A DNA stretch of 22,279 bases, taken from the IMG/VR virus record IMGVR_UViG_3300049847_000388, positions 1-22,279 of that record; one strand, written 5' to 3'. Below, piece by piece: positions 6,018 to 13,125 of the stretch; position 1 is the stretch's first letter; every line of letters starts with the position of its first letter. Position numbers and translations under genes: made by a program. This DNA comes from a virus. The notes beneath the pieces are model-generated. The model had not been told where the DNA came from. It did not search any database and was given only the letters and a program-made list of their open reading frames with translations.

Positions 6018-7388
6018 TTATGCTTCGATTGTGAGGACTACTTGGCCCGAACCTGCGGAGGCACCGGTGCCAGGGGTTATCGTCAGGATGACCGCGGTAG
6101 CCGCGCCATACTGCCGATTTGGTGAGGTCTCGTACGCCGAGGCGACCGTAGGATCGTTCTGCGACGAGGCCATGAGTTGTCCGGGCGTCCCGGCGATGCC
6201 AACTTGCAGCGCCGCGCCGATCCCGTCGAATGGGGTGTCGATGTTGATCCGCACCGACGTGATGAGCTTGCCGCTCGGGGCGGTGTAGACCGGGGCCGGG
6301 GATGAGTCCCCGAAGCTGAAGTCGAGCACGTGAACCTCGATGCCCGAAGAGGCGCTTGCGGACATGCCGCTCGCCCATCGGTTCGTCGTGTCGTACTCGA
6401 GGGGGCGTCCGGTGAGCGGCACGGTGACTCCTGATCCGGTAGTGCCGGTCACGGGGCCGGGCGTGACCACGGGGGGCGTGGGCGGCGTCGGCGTGACAGG
6501 CGGGGTTGTCGGTGTCGTTGGTGTGATCGGTGGGGGCGGCGGAAGGGCCGGGTTGGGCACGTCGGGTGTCGCCGAGAGCAGGAACGTCAGATCGATCGCG
6601 AAGTCGTTCCCGGCGATGTTGGACCCGGTGCAGGTGCCGGGGTCATAGAACGAGTTGCTCCGATCTTCCCAATGAAGTTGATTCCCGGTGATCGCGTTCA
6701 GCGTGCACACGTTCGACGTGATGTATTGTTCGATGTACATGCCCGCCTGCACGGCCTGTCCCTGGCTGATCGCGCGGTTGTTGCGGATGATGTTGCCCAC
6801 GCCCCCGGCGACGAAAAGCGCCACCGCTCCGGGGTTGATGAGCGTGTTGTTCTCGACGATGGCGTACGAGCCGTTGTTCTCGCCGATCGCGATACCGCCT
6901 GCGGTCATACTCGGGCCGCGCCCGATGATCCAGTTCTGCGACACGACGATCGGCGCGATCTGCGTGCCGCTCGACCCGTTCAGGCTGATCTTATCCTCGG
7001 CGTCTTCGGCCAAAGTGGTGATGATCCGATTGCGCTTGATGCGCGAGCCGGGCATCGTGCAGAGGAAGGCCTGGAAGAACTGCCCCCGTCCGATCGTGCG
7101 GCCAGTCATCCCGCCGCACGTGTTGTCTTCAACGATGAACTGTACTTGCGAGCCACTCAGGGCGAACATGCCGCCCTTGAGGCCGGTCGCGAACACACTG
7201 TTCACGACCATCACGACCGCGTTCGAGCAGTTGTTGAACCAGATCCCGACCCCGGCGCTCCCGCTGAACGAGCACGTGTCGATAATGATCGTGCCCGTGC
7301 AGTTGTTGAACACGAGCGCATCCCCGGCCGCCGCGCTGAACGCGGTACCGGCGACGCTGAACCCATTGATCCCGGTGTAGGTCGGCAT
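6018..7388 (-). CDS. Beta-helix tail spike or tail fibre protein
   Basis: The start is ATG 7388 in a TAATG overlap with the upstream gene, giving 456 aa. A longer extension to 8063 is Arg/His-rich out-of-frame translation and is rejected. Residues about 20-270 contain repeated short strands with Asn ladders (VFNNCTGTIIIDTCSFSG, IWFNNCSNAVVMVVNSVF, IVENNTLINPGAVALFV, IIRNNRAISQGQA), typical of right-handed parallel beta-helices of the pectate-lyase type used by depolymerase spikes. Residues 278-312 are a Pro/Thr linker. Residues about 345-456 form a domain shared with the next gene (SVRINIDTPFDG, VGIAGTPGQLMASSQND, GASAGSGQVVL). It may bind or cleave host polysaccharide. No catalytic residues can be assigned from sequence alone. 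Confidence 0.85.
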   Translation of the reverse strand: MPTYTGINGFSVAGTAFSAAAGDALVFNNCTGTIIIDTCSFSGSAGVGIWFNNCSNAVVMVVNSVFATGLKGGMFALSGSQVQFIVEDNTCGGMTGRTIGRGQFFQAFLCTMPGSRIKRNRIITTLAEDAEDKISLNGSSGTQIAPIVVSQNWIIGRGPSMTAGGIAIGENNGSYAIVENNTLINPGAVALFVAGGVGNIIRNNRAISQGQAVQAGMYIEQYITSNVCTLNAITGNQLHWEDRSNSFYDPGTCTGSNIAGNDFAIDLTFLLSATPDVPNPALPPPPPITPTTPTTPPVTPTPPTPPVVTPGPVTGTTGSGVTVPLTGRPLEYDTTNRWASGMSASASSGIEVHVLDFSFGDSSPAPVYTAPSGKLITSVRINIDTPFDGIGAALQVGIAGTPGQLMASSQNDPTVASAYETSPNRQYGAATAVILTITPGTGASAGSGQVVLTIEA

Positions 7389-8314
7389 TAGAGCGCGATC
7401 GGGTCGCCGAGGGCGAAGGCGATCGTGGTAGCCGTGAGCGCGGTGCCGATGCGCTGCGACAGGTCGCCTGCCACATACGCCGTGATGTCGTTCGTGACGC
7501 CTCCTGCGGTTTTCGAGAGCATGTACTTGTGGCCGGGGGTGAGCCCCGAGAGTGAGCCGACCGTGCCGCCCCACGCCCAGGTGATCGTGCCGCCGATGCC
7601 CGCACCGACCGTGCAGAATCCGCTTGCTTCCCGCTGCGTCGCGGCGGTGGCATCCGCAAGGCGCGCTCGAGCGCCGAGGCCGTTGTTGTAGATGTTGACG
7701 ATCTGCCCCGCGGCGATGACTTCGGTGGCTACCGCCGTACCCGAAGACCCGGCCACGACTGCGCCGCCGCCCTCGGACGCCTCGAGGCGCGCATCGAGAT
7801 TCGTGTAGGTGGATCCGAGATTCGTGCTCGACTGCGCCAATTGCCAGTCGTAGTCCGCCCAACCGATGCGCGTGACGCCGATCACGGACGTTGCCGCCGT
7901 ACCGTTCCACACGACTGTGGCGAGCGCATCCGCTGCGATCGTGGTCGTAACCGCGCTGCCCGAGTTGTCGACGGTGGCGTAGTACGTGCCGGCCGGTTGG
8001 CCGACGAGCGAGACCGTGGCCGTCGCCGCGAGGTAAGCAAGGCGCTTCGCGCTCGGAATCCACGCCGTACCCGAAGTGAGTTGCACGCCTCCGGCTACGG
8101 CGCTCGCGACGAGGCTTGCTTCGCCGATACGGGTCGTCGCCTCGCCGAAGAGCGTGCGCAAGAGCCGGTCGATATCGATCCCGCCGCCGCCGCCGACCGC
8201 TTGCGCGAGCGTCTCGAGCACGTCAAAGCCGAGCTTGATTTTGTGCCAGTTGTCATTGATCGTGGCGACATAGTTCGTGTCGCCGTTGGCTTGATCGGTG
8301 AGATTCAATGGCAT
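7388..8314 (-). CDS. Tail fibre-type structural protein
   Basis: This 308-aa protein starts at ATG 8314, overlapping the previous stop as TGATG. Residues 1-45 (MPLNLTDQANGDTNYVATINDNWHKIK) look like a virion attachment segment, followed by a glycine run at 42-46 and helix DRLLRTLFGEA. The rest is beta-rich and Ala/Thr/Gly-rich. The last 90 residues (ASGFCTVGAGIGGTITW, GLTPGHKYMLSKTAGGVTNDIT, SQRIGTALTATTIAFALGDPI) follow the pattern LTPG-K-Y-LS...GGIT...QRIG-ALSATTL that recurs at the C-terminus of many phage fibre proteins. It lies between the hub region and the spike, as expected for a fibre or an adaptor that carries the spike. Confidence 0.82.
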   Translation of the reverse strand: MPLNLTDQANGDTNYVATINDNWHKIKLGFDVLETLAQAVGGGGGIDIDRLLRTLFGEATTRIGEASLVASAVAGGVQLTSGTAWIPSAKRLAYLAATATVSLVGQPAGTYYATVDNSGSAVTTTIAADALATVVWNGTAATSVIGVTRIGWADYDWQLAQSSTNLGSTYTNLDARLEASEGGGAVVAGSSGTAVATEVIAAGQIVNIYNNGLGARARLADATAATQREASGFCTVGAGIGGTITWAWGGTVGSLSGLTPGHKYMLSKTAGGVTNDITAYVAGDLSQRIGTALTATTIAFALGDPIAL

Positions 8315-8769
8315 CAGCGAATTTCCAAAAGTGTCGGGCCGCGGAAGATTCCGGTCGCGCCCCAGGGCGTTGAACCGAAAGCGGGGCCGAGAGTCGAGAG
8401 TTCAAGGTACGTCAGCGGGCGTGCGGAGATGCCCAGGTTCTGCGTGGCCGTGATGGTCAAGTCCGCTAGATCAACCAGCACGCGAAAGTAGGAGCCTGGC
8501 GCCCGTTTCGAAAATCCGATCACTTCCCATCGGCCGTCATTCGATCGGCGCAGGCGACACGGGTTACCCGCCTCGGCGTAGCTGATCTCGCGGGCGCCCG
8601 CTGCGATCGGCACGTTGCGCAGTAGCTCGCCCGTGCCAAGGGTCACGTCCACGCAATACGTCGACCCGATACCGTCGGAGAACGTATTCGCCGGGCGCGT
8701 GAGCACGCGGGCATCGATCTCGTCGCGCGCGCCGTAGATCTCGCCGTTGATGTATCGAATGATGCTCAT
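8314..8769 (-). CDS. Small tail-tip protein of unknown function
   Basis: The start is ATG 8769, within an ATGA overlap with the hub gene, giving 151 aa (MSIIRYINGEIYGARDEIDAR). A longer frame upstream to 8916 would read through the hub gene and is not supported. The protein is beta-rich with alternating hydrophobic strands (CVDVTLGTGELLRNVPIAAG, FRVLVDLADLTITATQNL) and has no membrane or enzymatic motif. Its N-terminal half, up to about residue 85 (RLRRSNDGRWEVIGFSKR), could be an OB- or barrel-like domain. Its place between hub and fibre genes suggests a baseplate or tail-tip adaptor. I do not recognise a family. Confidence 0.78.
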   Translation of the reverse strand: MSIIRYINGEIYGARDEIDARVLTRPANTFSDGIGSTYCVDVTLGTGELLRNVPIAAGAREISYAEAGNPCRLRRSNDGRWEVIGFSKRAPGSYFRVLVDLADLTITATQNLGISARPLTYLELSTLGPAFGSTPWGATGIFRGPTLLEIR

Positions 8770-10220
8770 ACGCGGAAGCCCTTCACCTGAACGATGCTCT
8801 GCGAGCCGCGTGACAGTTCGCGGGACAAGTCGGTGATGTAGAACTTCTCGCCCGTGCCCAACGTCGCAATGTCGCCCGGCTCGAGGCGCGTGTCGTCCAC
8901 CGCATCGAAGGACCACGAGCTTGCGGAGCGCGCCTCGTAGATCAGTTCACGCACCGCGTACGCCTGCGCCTCGGCTTCGTTCTCCGTGAAGTCGGTTTCG
9001 AGTTCGATGATATTGTCTGAGTAGCCGTCGGCCGTTGCGGATACCGCTTCGGTCACGTTGCGGCTGAACGACCAGTCGTAGGGTTGGCCGCGAATCTCGT
9101 AGGTGCCCGTGCCGATGGATGCCATGACCTGCAAGAGCGCGATCGTCGCGAGCGCATTCAGCGGCTTGCCGATCGGAATTGTCGACCCGCCGCCGAAGGC
9201 AACCACGCCGTCGGGGATGTTGCTCGTGGCGAAGATCGCGGCCATGAGGCCCACGGCCAATGCCTGCGTGTAGGCGTTCGACTTGAGCGTGATCTTGCCG
9301 CTCGTGGGCGAGAGTTCGGTGTAGCCCTCGTCGCACACGTTGAACAGTCCGGAGTTGGCGGTCTGCCGAATCGACATGTAGGTGTTCTGCGCGCGCTGCG
9401 TCTGGTCCGCGCCCCATGCGACTTGTCGATCGACACTGGATTGGAAGAACCCCGCAGTGAGCGACGCGGTAATGAGCGGTTGATCCTGCTGATAGGCGAA
9501 TTGCAAGTTCGGGTCGAGCCACTTGATGCGCACGATAGACGCGGGCACCTGGCCCTTCGACCCGGAGACGCGGATGATCCGCTCGGTGCCGATCGTGAGG
9601 TCGGCCGCACGCGCCACGTCGCGCGAGTATGGGCGGAACAGACCATGCGCGTCCACGAACGGCTCCAACCCCTGCGGACGCAGCAACGACTCGAGCATCT
9701 CCCACAACGGCATGTCGGCGAGTTGCACCGTGCTGTGAACCGTGTGCGGCCCGGCGCTCGGGAGCACGATCTCGGCGGGGGTGACCCCGGCCAGTGCGAG
9801 CGCATCGGCGGCGATTCGGTAGACCTCTGTGCCCACGGTGTATGCGTCGGTTGTGCGCTTGCGGCGGCGCCAGTGTGGCGAAGCGTCGCGTGCGCGGCAC
9901 TGCAACCGCACCCGCGACGTGCCACGCTCCCGTCGGTAATCGTCCTGCGACTCGATCACGCCCCACCATAGCTGCGCGCCGTCGAGCATGATCTCGATCA
10001 GGTCGCCAGGTTGCGGGATGTTGCCCGTGAAGGACAGGTCAAGTTCGATCTCGGCGGACTTCGGAGACTGCGTGCAGCGCGTAACGTAGTCCGACAGATC
10101 GGTCCATGCGGTGGCCGAGCCCGTCGCCAATTGCAGGGGCGACGTTAGCGCAGGGATGTGCCAGCGCACGCCCACGGTGCGCTTGTCATCCATCGTGTAT
10201 TGTCGGCCTCGGAGGTCCAT
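8766..10220 (-). CDS. Tail hub protein (gp27/Tal-like)
   Basis: The 484-aa form starts at ATG 10220, coupled as TGATG to the upstream stop. An alternative in-frame ATG is at 10193 (MDDKRTVG), with no clearly better ribosome binding site. Features match the hub fold shared by siphophage tail-tip and contractile baseplate hub proteins: an early barrel (GDLIEIMLDGAQLWWGVIESQDDY, SRVRLQCRARD, about residues 60-110), then the motif LADMPLWEMLESLLRPQGLEPFVDAHGLFRP (about 150-185), and a late barrel RLEPGDIATLGTGEKFYITDLS near the C-terminus. Such proteins close the tail tube as a trimer and carry fibres. No peptidase or lysozyme domain is fused to it. Confidence 0.8.
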   Translation of the reverse strand: MDLRGRQYTMDDKRTVGVRWHIPALTSPLQLATGSATAWTDLSDYVTRCTQSPKSAEIELDLSFTGNIPQPGDLIEIMLDGAQLWWGVIESQDDYRRERGTSRVRLQCRARDASPHWRRRKRTTDAYTVGTEVYRIAADALALAGVTPAEIVLPSAGPHTVHSTVQLADMPLWEMLESLLRPQGLEPFVDAHGLFRPYSRDVARAADLTIGTERIIRVSGSKGQVPASIVRIKWLDPNLQFAYQQDQPLITASLTAGFFQSSVDRQVAWGADQTQRAQNTYMSIRQTANSGLFNVCDEGYTELSPTSGKITLKSNAYTQALAVGLMAAIFATSNIPDGVVAFGGGSTIPIGKPLNALATIALLQVMASIGTGTYEIRGQPYDWSFSRNVTEAVSATADGYSDNIIELETDFTENEAEAQAYAVRELIYEARSASSWSFDAVDDTRLEPGDIATLGTGEKFYITDLSRELSRGSQSIVQVKGFRV

Positions 10221-10777
10221 CAGATGATCCGGTTCACGATGCGCATGCGCATGTTGATCTCGCCGTTGACCCACTGCCGGCCACTCGGGCCGACGAGGCG
10301 CGACCGCTTGTCGAGGTTGATCCCGTTGCCATTCACCGATACGTCCGAGATGACCACGTTGTACGTGTGCCCGTTCGTGTAGGTCGGGGACCACTGCACG
10401 TACCCGAGAACCGTCGGGTCGGGGGGCGTGGTCCACATCGAGATCAGCATGCGCAAGTGCGACAGTGGCGCGGCGAGGTCGGCGGTCTGCCACCGCTCCG
10501 ATACCTCAACGTCGCGGATGTTGCCTTGCCAAAGCGTGTTCTGGCCGCTCGTGAGCGTCTTCGTGTGCGCCCACTCAGGCGGAACGATCACGTCGGTATC
10601 GAAGTTCGACCAGTAGTCCGGCGAGTAGGGGTAGTCGTACGTGCCAAGCGTCGGGTGCACGAGACGCCCGCGGCCGGTGACGCTGGCGGCAAGCGCTGCC
10701 ACCGTGACCGACGTCGACGCGGTGGCCGTAGCGCCCGCGCCGATCGTGTAGGTGAACGTGGAAGATAGAACGGTCAT
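10220..10777 (-). CDS. Distal tail-like protein
   Basis: This 185-aa protein overlaps its neighbours at both ends (ATGA upstream at 10774-10777, TGATG downstream at 10220). The N-terminal 35 residues are Thr/Ala-rich (TASTSVTVAALAASVTG). The middle is more distinctive: RGRLVHPTLGTYDYPYSPDYWSNFDTD, then VIVPPEWAHTKTLTSG and LWQGNIRDVEVSERWQ. The C-terminal half is beta-rich (VLGYVQWSPTYTNGHTYNVVISDVSVNG). Size and position directly before the hub gene suggest a distal tail (Dit-like) ring protein linking the tail tube to the hub. That is an inference from context. The gene has no catalytic motif or membrane segment. Confidence 0.75.
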   Translation of the reverse strand: MTVLSSTFTYTIGAGATATASTSVTVAALAASVTGRGRLVHPTLGTYDYPYSPDYWSNFDTDVIVPPEWAHTKTLTSGQNTLWQGNIRDVEVSERWQTADLAAPLSHLRMLISMWTTPPDPTVLGYVQWSPTYTNGHTYNVVISDVSVNGNGINLDKRSRLVGPSGRQWVNGEINMRMRIVNRII

Positions 10778-11940
10778 GTCGGGTCCGGTACGGTAGTCGT
10801 CGCGGAGAGCACGGTGGACAATCCGGCCGTGGTCGGGGTGATGTAGCCGAACGCCTCGCCGTCGCCGTCCGTGGAAGGCGGGGATCCGGAGAGCGCCGCG
10901 TTCGTCGCGGTGAACGTGATGCGACCGTTCTGAATGCCCTCGCCCGCGTCGCCGACCAGGCGCATGTAGACCTTGCTCGTGCGGCCCGCGCGGATCTGTT
11001 GCAGCGGGATCGGGCGCGTGAGATACGTGCCCAACGGGTTCATGAGGTACGCGGACATCGCGCCCTGGTGCGAGCCGTCCGCCGCGTCGATGCCCTGGTC
11101 GTAGATGATCAGATTGCGCTTCACGCGATCCCAGGCAACGATGCCCAGGGTCGTTGTCGCGTTGAAGGCCGGCGACCGGATGGTCGAGTAGAACGCGCCC
11201 GTGTTGATGTCGAGCGAATGCAAGAGGCCGGTGTCGGTCGACACGAACACGCGCGAGGCGTCCTCCTGCGCGATCGATGTCACGGTATCACCGAGCACGA
11301 TGCGCCGGACGAGCGCACCGGTCGTCGCGTTGTAGACGCCGATCGCGCCGGCCACAGCATCGAGATTCGTCACCGCGACCGCGATGCCCTGCGCCCGGTC
11401 GATGAACCCGAGGTTGACCGTGGTCGCGCCGCCGAAGAACGCGGCCGGTTGCGCGACGCTCCCCGCGATCCATGTGCGCGGCACGATCTCGCTCAACGAA
11501 CTGTTGAGCAACGTGGTCTGCGAGGCCCACAGCGACCCGTCCCGTGCTTGCGTGATGCGCGCCTCGGTCGTGCCTTGAAGCCCGGCGATGTTGGAGCTAC
11601 GCTCGATGAACGATCCGTCCGCGCCGCTGAACGCGAACCGGTGAACGCCGGTTCCGGGGAACCTGGTCTGCCCGAGCAGGATGAACACGGAAATGGACGC
11701 CGCGGCCGTATCCGTGACGAACGAGCCACCGGAGCCCGTCGCAGGGAGGTCCACGGCGATCCCGAGCATGCGCGCCGAGCCGATGAGGCCCTCGGCGTAG
11801 CCGTTCGGCGCGGTGTTGAGCGGCGGTTCGTTGAATCGCGTTCCGGGGAACAGAGTATTCGCCGCCTGGTACAGCGGGTTCGATTCCCGGTAGTACGTGG
11901 CGCGGGCAGTCGTCGGGGTGGTCCAGATTCGGCGCAGCAT
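10774..11940 (-). CDS. Beta-propeller-like tail protein with C-terminal Ig-like domain (second of two)
   Basis: The start is ATG 11940, overlapping the previous TGA as TGATG, giving 388 aa (MLRRIWTTPTTARATYYRES). A frame extending to 12078 reads back through the previous gene and is rejected. Residues about 95-300 show repeated propeller-type blades: RFAFSGADGSFIERSSN, GVYNATTGALVRRIVLGDTVTSI, RVFVSTDTGLLHSLDINTGAFYSTI and NLIIYDQG. Residues about 322-388 (SKVYMRLVGDAGEGIQNGRITFTATN, DGDGEAFGYITPTTAG, TVLSATTT) look like a Big-1 type Ig domain also found in the two genes upstream. It is probably a virion component exposed at the tail tip. Family membership could not be searched here. Confidence 0.8.
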   Translation of the reverse strand: MLRRIWTTPTTARATYYRESNPLYQAANTLFPGTRFNEPPLNTAPNGYAEGLIGSARMLGIAVDLPATGSGGSFVTDTAAASISVFILLGQTRFPGTGVHRFAFSGADGSFIERSSNIAGLQGTTEARITQARDGSLWASQTTLLNSSLSEIVPRTWIAGSVAQPAAFFGGATTVNLGFIDRAQGIAVAVTNLDAVAGAIGVYNATTGALVRRIVLGDTVTSIAQEDASRVFVSTDTGLLHSLDINTGAFYSTIRSPAFNATTTLGIVAWDRVKRNLIIYDQGIDAADGSHQGAMSAYLMNPLGTYLTRPIPLQQIRAGRTSKVYMRLVGDAGEGIQNGRITFTATNAALSGSPPSTDGDGEAFGYITPTTAGLSTVLSATTTVPDPT

Positions 11941-12905
11941 CAGAACCTCGTCGTCGCGGTGAGGTCGAACGTGCCGCCCGCCGAGGCGAACGGGGCGAGG
12001 TACTTCACCGTCGCGCGGCCGTTGGCATCGGAGACCGATGTCGTGTTGAGGAGCGTGCCCGGTCCGGTGAGCGACCATTCCACGAGCGCCCCCGCCACGG
12101 GCATCGATTGCCCGTCGAGAACGTATGTGCTCATGATCGCGGTATGCGCTTCGGTTGGCGCGCCCTGCGGGAGCGCACCGAAGATCGAATCGAGGTCGAC
12201 GAACTGCGTCGGTTGCGATTCTTCAGCCCACACGGATACGCCCGCCGCCGAGAGCGAAATGAACACGCCGAGCTTGCGCGAGTACCAGGCCCCGACGTTG
12301 TTCGCCTCGAGCGTCTTCGCGATCGGGATGCCGGTGAGGGTGCGCCAATTGAACAGGTTCACTTGACCGGATTCGCACCACGCGATCGCGATCGTCGTGT
12401 CGTCGTAGACCGAGATCACGCCGCCGTAGGGGATGAACCCGTCGAAAATGCCCGCACTGTGCACGAGCGTTTGCGCCGCGCCGTTCGTCTGCGCCGAGGT
12501 GTATAGGTTGCCGTTGTTCGAGCAGTACCAGAACTTGCCCGACGAGATGGCGCGCACGCCACTGAATGCGGTGGGCGAGGCGTGCGCGAACACGACGCTC
12601 CCCACGATGCCGGTGCGCGGGTCGAAGTTGTAGATGCCGCCCGTCGGTCCGCTGTAGAGTCGGATGTAGAACTTGCCCGGCGAGTCGAGATCCGGGATCA
12701 GGTGCCGCGTGTACGCGCCGGGCATATTGCCGCGCTTGACGGTGTACCCGTCCGCTTGGACCACGAGCGTCCCGATGCTCGAGCCGATCGGATACACGAG
12801 GCCCACGCCGTCGACCCAATGGGCCGCGGTCATGTTGTTCGAGCCAGCGGGCACGGGGACGTAGCCGTTCGACAGGGGGATCGGTCCGAAGAGGCGGAAG
12901 AGCAT
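11940..12905 (-). CDS. Beta-propeller-like tail protein with C-terminal Ig-like domain (first of two)
   Basis: The start is ATG 12905, one base after the stop of the preceding small gene, giving 321 aa. The longer in-frame extension to 13061 is Pro/Arg-rich read-through and is rejected. Residues about 25-240 form blade-like repeats (GGIYNFDPRTGIVGSVVFA, AISSGKFWYCSNNGNLYTSA, GGVISVYDDTTIAIAWCESGQVNLFNWRTL, WYSRKLGVFISLSAAGVSVW). Residues about 254-321 are an Ig-like domain: VLDGQSMPVAGALVEWSLTGPG, SVSDANGRATVKYLAP, FDLTAT. The same layout occurs in the next gene, so the two look like diverged copies. They sit between tape measure and hub, where most siphophages have only the distal tail gene. 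Confidence 0.8.
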   Translation of the reverse strand: MLFRLFGPIPLSNGYVPVPAGSNNMTAAHWVDGVGLVYPIGSSIGTLVVQADGYTVKRGNMPGAYTRHLIPDLDSPGKFYIRLYSGPTGGIYNFDPRTGIVGSVVFAHASPTAFSGVRAISSGKFWYCSNNGNLYTSAQTNGAAQTLVHSAGIFDGFIPYGGVISVYDDTTIAIAWCESGQVNLFNWRTLTGIPIAKTLEANNVGAWYSRKLGVFISLSAAGVSVWAEESQPTQFVDLDSIFGALPQGAPTEAHTAIMSTYVLDGQSMPVAGALVEWSLTGPGTLLNTTSVSDANGRATVKYLAPFASAGGTFDLTATTRF

Positions 12906-12906
12906 C

Positions 12907-13125
12907 TCAGGCCCCCGCCAGAATGGATACCGTGACCGTGACGCCCACGGCGGCGGGTGTGTACTTGGCCGCGGCGTGTCCCGCGGCGTCGGTTCGGGTC
13001 GACAACGGCGTGATCGTGCCCGGACCGGTGAGGGTCCACTGCACCGCGACCTCGGGGGCACCGACGTAGCTGATGAGCGACGTTGCGCTGAGGGCGATCA
13101 CCGCGGGGGTAGCCGAGATGCTCAT
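12907..13125 (-). CDS. Single Ig-like (Big-1 type) domain protein
   Basis: This 72-aa protein is a single Ig-like domain: TPAVIALSATSLISYVGAPEVAVQWTLTGPG, then TRTDAAGHAAAKYTPAAVGVTVTVSI. The core VQWTLTGPG and TDAAGHAAAKYTP parallels VEWSLTGPG and SDANGRATVKYLAP at the end of the next gene. Its ATG at 13125 overlaps the tape measure stop (ATGA), and its stop lies one base before the following ATG. Phage Ig-like domains decorate virions and are thought to bind cell-surface carbohydrate weakly. A stand-alone version in this position could be a tail-tip decoration or a domain donor for the two neighbours. It is short but well supported by overlaps and domain match. Confidence 0.78.
   Translation of the reverse strand: MSISATPAVIALSATSLISYVGAPEVAVQWTLTGPGTITPLSTRTDAAGHAAAKYTPAAVGVTVTVSILAGA

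Noticed and set aside
7389-8063. N-terminal extension of the beta-helix spike to 8063
   Set aside because: The added residues are Arg/His/Gly-rich out-of-frame translation of the upstream gene. The TAATG overlap at 7388 gives a normal start.
2385-8314. Diversity-generating retroelement variable region in the fibre genes
   Set aside because: There is no reverse transcriptase gene and no template-like repeat with adenine-biased differences. The similarity between paralogues is ordinary divergence.
10221-10493. Extended start of the hub protein at 10493
   Set aside because: The extra residues are Arg/His/Ala-rich read-through of the 185-aa gene, and the TGATG overlap supports 10220.
9084-12366. 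Long plus-strand open frames opposite the hub and propeller genes
   Set aside because: They have the same Arg/His/Glu-rich antisense composition, no ribosome binding site and no domain pattern, and they are fully covered by overlapping minus-strand genes.
12906-13061. Extended start of the first propeller-like protein at 13061
   Set aside because: The extra residues are Pro/Arg/Ser-rich and overlap the Ig gene in another frame. ATG 12905 follows the previous stop by one base.
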